From Tardiphaga sp. (GTDB lineage: Bacteria; Pseudomonadota; Alphaproteobacteria; Rhizobiales; Xanthobacteraceae), in NCBI GenBank assembly GCA_028290765.1, contig JAQGJF010000151.1:1-7403 (forward strand): a DNA stretch of 7,403 bases. Reading direction: 5' to 3'. Positions within the stretch are counted from its first letter, which is position 1; the number at the start of each line of letters is the position of its first letter. The notes beneath the pieces were generated by a model. The model did no database searches and was not told where the DNA came from. It was given only the letters and a program-made list of their open reading frames with translations. Shown piece after piece: positions 6,027-7,403 of the stretch. The translations under genes and the position numbers were made by a program.

Positions 6027-6055
6027 TTGACTTGCTGTCAACAGCGTTACACAAT
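6027..6055 (+). promoter_or_regulatory. Sigma70-like promoter of the 70-residue gene with palindrome in the spacer
   Basis: TTGACT (6027-6032, 5 of 6 to consensus) and CACAAT (6050-6055, 4 of 6) are 17 nt apart. The start of transcription would be near 6062, just before the ribosome site GGGAGG at 6078-6083. The spacer holds GCTGT-CA-ACAGC (6034-6045), and TTGAC/GTCAA (6027-6031, 6037-6041) overlap the -35, a good position for a repressor. Confidence 0.5.
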
Positions 6056-6091
6056 GATCGCCTAGGCAATCCTGACAGGGAGGCCAGTTCC

Positions 6092-6304
6092 ATGAACAAG
6101 ATCATCGAGTATCGCGCCCAGGAACAGATGTGCCGGCAGCGCGCGGTGTTTGACCTGCAGCACAAGCATTACTGGCTCGGCCAGGCCGAGATGTGGTGGC
6201 ACAGAGCGCAGGATGAAATTTCGTCCCACTTTGAAGCCTGCGGTTCCTTGCCGGCCGGGACCGCGGCCGCGGCGCGCCAGGTCGACGCCAAGGCTCACCT
6301 CTAA
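6092..6304 (+). CDS. Small protein of unknown function, 70 residues
   Basis: A 70-residue cytoplasmic protein with no signal peptide. The first 50 residues form a likely helical hairpin: MNKIIEYRAQEQMCRQRAVF (1-20), then DLQHKHYWLGQAEMWWHRAQDEIS (21-44), rich in Gln, His and aromatic residues, with Cys at 14 and 50. The last 20 residues are Ala-rich and probably disordered. I recall similar short proteins with CRQRA and WL-x-x-AEMW-x-HRA patterns in rhizobial genomes, without a function. The ATG at 6092 has GGGAGG 8 nt upstream. The frame is open back to 5930, but that extension crosses the promoter and repeat cluster. A 24-bp-period duplication overlaps the stop codon. Confidence 0.78.
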   Translation: MNKIIEYRAQEQMCRQRAVFDLQHKHYWLGQAEMWWHRAQDEISSHFEACGSLPAGTAAAARQVDAKAHL

Positions 6305-6330
6305 ACGTCTAAAGAGGCTCACGTCTAAAC
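6291..6330. repeat. Short tandem duplication across the stop codon
   Basis: AGGCTCAC-C-TCTAAAC at 6291-6306 is repeated as AGGCTCAC-G-TCTAAAC at 6315-6330, 15 of 16 identical with a 24-bp period. The first copy encodes the last residues and the TAA of the 70-residue protein. TCTAAA occurs three times, at 6300, 6308 and 6324. It looks like a recent slippage duplication. Confidence 0.65.
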
Positions 6331-6393
6331 CGCCTCGAATCGGAACCGTTAACTCCGTTATAGGCCGCGTTATCACCCGCGTGACGCGCCGAC

Positions 6394-6414
6394 GCCGGCC
6401 GCGCTTTCGCCGGC
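6394..6414. terminator. GC-rich hairpin between convergent genes, weak terminator candidate
   Basis: GCCGGC (6394-6399) pairs with GCCGGC (6409-6414) around a 9-nt loop. It lies between the convergent 70-residue gene and the PilZ gene, touching the PilZ stop codon. There is no T-run on either strand, so termination is only a possibility. Confidence 0.25.
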
Positions 6415-6663
6415 TTAAAACGTTACGCCGTGCCGGATCCCTTTGGTCCAGACCACGCGACACTTTTTCCGGATCGAACCGTAAAGCAACTCGAAGCGGC
6501 CAGGCAAGACGGCCTGCCCGCAAAGCTCGATGCATGCGCCGCCGGCCGAATAATCGACGATGTTGCAGTTGATGGTGGGCCCTTTCGGGCCGAGAATGAT
6601 GGTGGCGGTTCTGGCCATCTGTCCCGACGGCCGAACCCGTTTGTAGAGTCGCGCTTGCGCCAT
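6415..6663 (-). CDS. Short PilZ-domain protein, possible c-di-GMP effector
   Basis: An 82-residue protein that is almost entirely one PilZ domain. R5-L-Y-K-R9 can serve as the RxxxR arm and D37-Y-S39-A-G-G42 is the D/N-x-S-x-x-G motif; together these bind cyclic di-GMP in active members. The strand order follows: TATIIL, TINCNIVDYS, GGACIEL, ALP-type turn at AVLPGRFELL (51-60), KKCRVVWTKGIRHGVTF to the end. PilZ proteins act in motility, exopolysaccharide and attachment control. Stand-alone short forms like this are common in Bradyrhizobium. The arginine arm is close to the N-terminus and not followed by the usual spacing, so binding is likely but not certain. The ATG at 6663 has AGGGG 6 nt upstream. 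It is transcribed on its own, with the SDR gene more than 200 bp upstream. Confidence 0.85.
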   Translation of the reverse strand: MAQARLYKRVRPSGQMARTATIILGPKGPTINCNIVDYSAGGACIELCGQAVLPGRFELLYGSIRKKCRVVWTKGIRHGVTF

Positions 6664-6885
6664 GTGACACCCCTGCGATCGAAGACGCGTTCGTTAAACC
6701 GTCGCGCCGGCCGGCAACGGCAATCGGCGCGAACATCGCAGGAGTCTTCCCGCTAACCGTTGCAGTCGCGTAAATCCCGGTTCATCCAGCGGGTAAACGC
6801 GCGTTTACGGTCGGATGGCGCCCGCCGCGTGATTTGCCAGTGGTTGCCGCGGCCACGCGCAGTTGAATCAAATTCGACAGGATGC
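6664..6885. promoter_or_regulatory. Upstream region of the PilZ gene
   Basis: About 220 bp between the SDR stop and the PilZ start. I see no convincing gene here and no clear -35/-10 pair. The main structure is the perfect palindrome at 6793-6808, listed separately. Confidence 0.45.
6793..6808. promoter_or_regulatory. Perfect 16-bp palindrome, candidate operator
   Basis: GTAAACGCGCGTTTAC is a perfect palindrome of 16 bp, about 130 bp upstream of the PilZ start and 78 bp after the SDR stop. Symmetry at this length suits a dimeric DNA-binding protein. There is no T-run, so it is not a terminator. Which regulator might bind is not visible. Confidence 0.45.
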
Positions 6886-7403
6886 CTACCCCGCCCAGAG
6901 CTGCCCGCCGCCATCGACGCGCAGTACCTGGCCGGAGACGAACGCGCCCATCGGGCCGGCGAACAGTTCGACCACGCGCGCGACTTCATCGACGGTGGCG
7001 ATGCGGTCGAGCGTGCCGGATTCGGCCAGCCGCGCCGGATCGACGGCGCGGGTGTTGACGAAGCGTTCGGTGCGGGTATCGCCGGGCGCGATGGTGTTGA
7101 CGGTGACGTCATAGGGCCGCATCTGGTCGGCGAGGCAGCGCGTGAAATGCATCGCGCCGGCTTTTGCGGTGGCATAGATCGACGCGTTGGTGCGGCCCTT
7201 GAACGCGGCGATCGAGCCGATGGTGACGATGCGGCCGCGGCGCCGTTCCATCATGCCGCGCGCCACCTCCTGGCAGACGAAGATCGTGCTGAGCAGATTG
7301 CGGTCGATGACGGCGCGCACATCCTCGGGCTTGATGTTCACCACGTCGTTGGGATCGGGCTTGCCGCCGGTCGCGGCGATGTCGCCGCCGGCATTGTGCA
7401 CCA
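6886..7403 (-). CDS. Short-chain dehydrogenase/reductase (SDR), N-terminus outside the window
   Basis: The last 171 complete residues of a classical SDR that oxidises or reduces a hydroxyl/keto group with NAD(P). Visible motifs in order are HNAGG at the edge (the NNAG stretch that stabilises the central sheet), N34 in RNLLST, the catalytic Ser in IGSIAAF (62-68), and Y-A-T-A-K (76-80) with the catalytic Tyr and Lys. PGDTRTERF (105-113) and the C-terminal FVSGQVLRVDGGGQLWAG follow. The GxxxGxG cofactor loop lies beyond the window, so cofactor preference cannot be read. The frame is open to the window edge; the GTG at 7401 encodes an internal Val, not a start. The closest general class is FabG-like 3-oxoacyl-ACP reductase, but the substrate is unknown. 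Confidence 0.93.
   Translation of the reverse strand, partial: VHNAGGDIAATGGKPDPNDVVNIKPEDVRAVIDRNLLSTIFVCQEVARGMMERRRGRIVTIGSIAAFKGRTNASIYATAKAGAMHFTRCLADQMRPYDVTVNTIAPGDTRTERFVNTRAVDPARLAESGTLDRIATVDEVARVVELFAGPMGAFVSGQVLRVDGGGQLWAG

Noticed and set aside
5930..6091. N-terminal extension of the 70-residue protein to an ATG at 5930
   Set aside because: It would translate the GGACATCC repeats and the promoter; the GGGAGG site favours the ATG at 6092.
6062..6736. Minus-strand 224-codon frame over the 70-residue gene and PilZ gene
   Set aside because: Arg-rich composition, no ribosome site, and it runs out of frame through the PilZ domain.

Overview
The window looks like chromosomal DNA of a high-GC alphaproteobacterium, most likely in the Bradyrhizobium / Rhodopseudomonas group (Nitrobacteraceae). 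The evidence is the GC-rich codon use, the protein families (DUF2927, DUF4864, a short PilZ protein, a DUF982-like protein, many small secreted proteins), a paired-palindrome intergenic repeat built on a GATGCGCAATTGCGCATC core, and an EcfG-type stress promoter. This is an inference from composition and family recognition; no search was run. There is no phage, IS element, CRISPR array, tRNA or rRNA.

Left part (1-1759): two minus-strand envelope genes. A secreted DUF2927 protein (C-terminus cut by the window edge) lies downstream of an L,D-transpeptidase with an intact HG...SSGCFR active site. A REP-like double palindrome sits between them. The transpeptidase is divergent from the next gene across about 260 bp.

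Centre (1760-4407): three plus-strand genes. They are a 514-residue thiamine-diphosphate enzyme resembling benzoylformate decarboxylase and acetolactate synthase, a 170-residue unknown protein with a possible PD-(D/E)XK-like core, and a secreted DUF4864 protein. The last one runs into a convergent three-helix membrane protein (minus strand, 4422-5033).

Right-centre (5034-6304): this part is rich in regulatory signals. A small Asn-rich secreted protein has an exact GGAAC-N17-CGTT EcfG promoter in front and a strong intrinsic terminator behind. It converges on a DUF982-like ORF that has no convincing ATG. Then comes a comparatively AT-rich gap with a cluster of GGACA/TGGACATCCGG elements and a sigma70-like promoter driving a 70-residue protein of unknown function.

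Right end (6305-7403): a minus-strand PilZ-domain protein and, at the edge, the C-terminal part of a short-chain dehydrogenase/reductase. They are separated by about 220 bp holding a perfect 16-bp palindrome.

The genes do not form one pathway. The region is mostly single-gene transcription units for envelope, stress and signalling functions. I see no clear new multi-gene system. The most promising leads are the EcfG-controlled secreted peptide, the GGACA repeat cluster upstream of the 70-residue gene, and the orphan nuclease-like protein.
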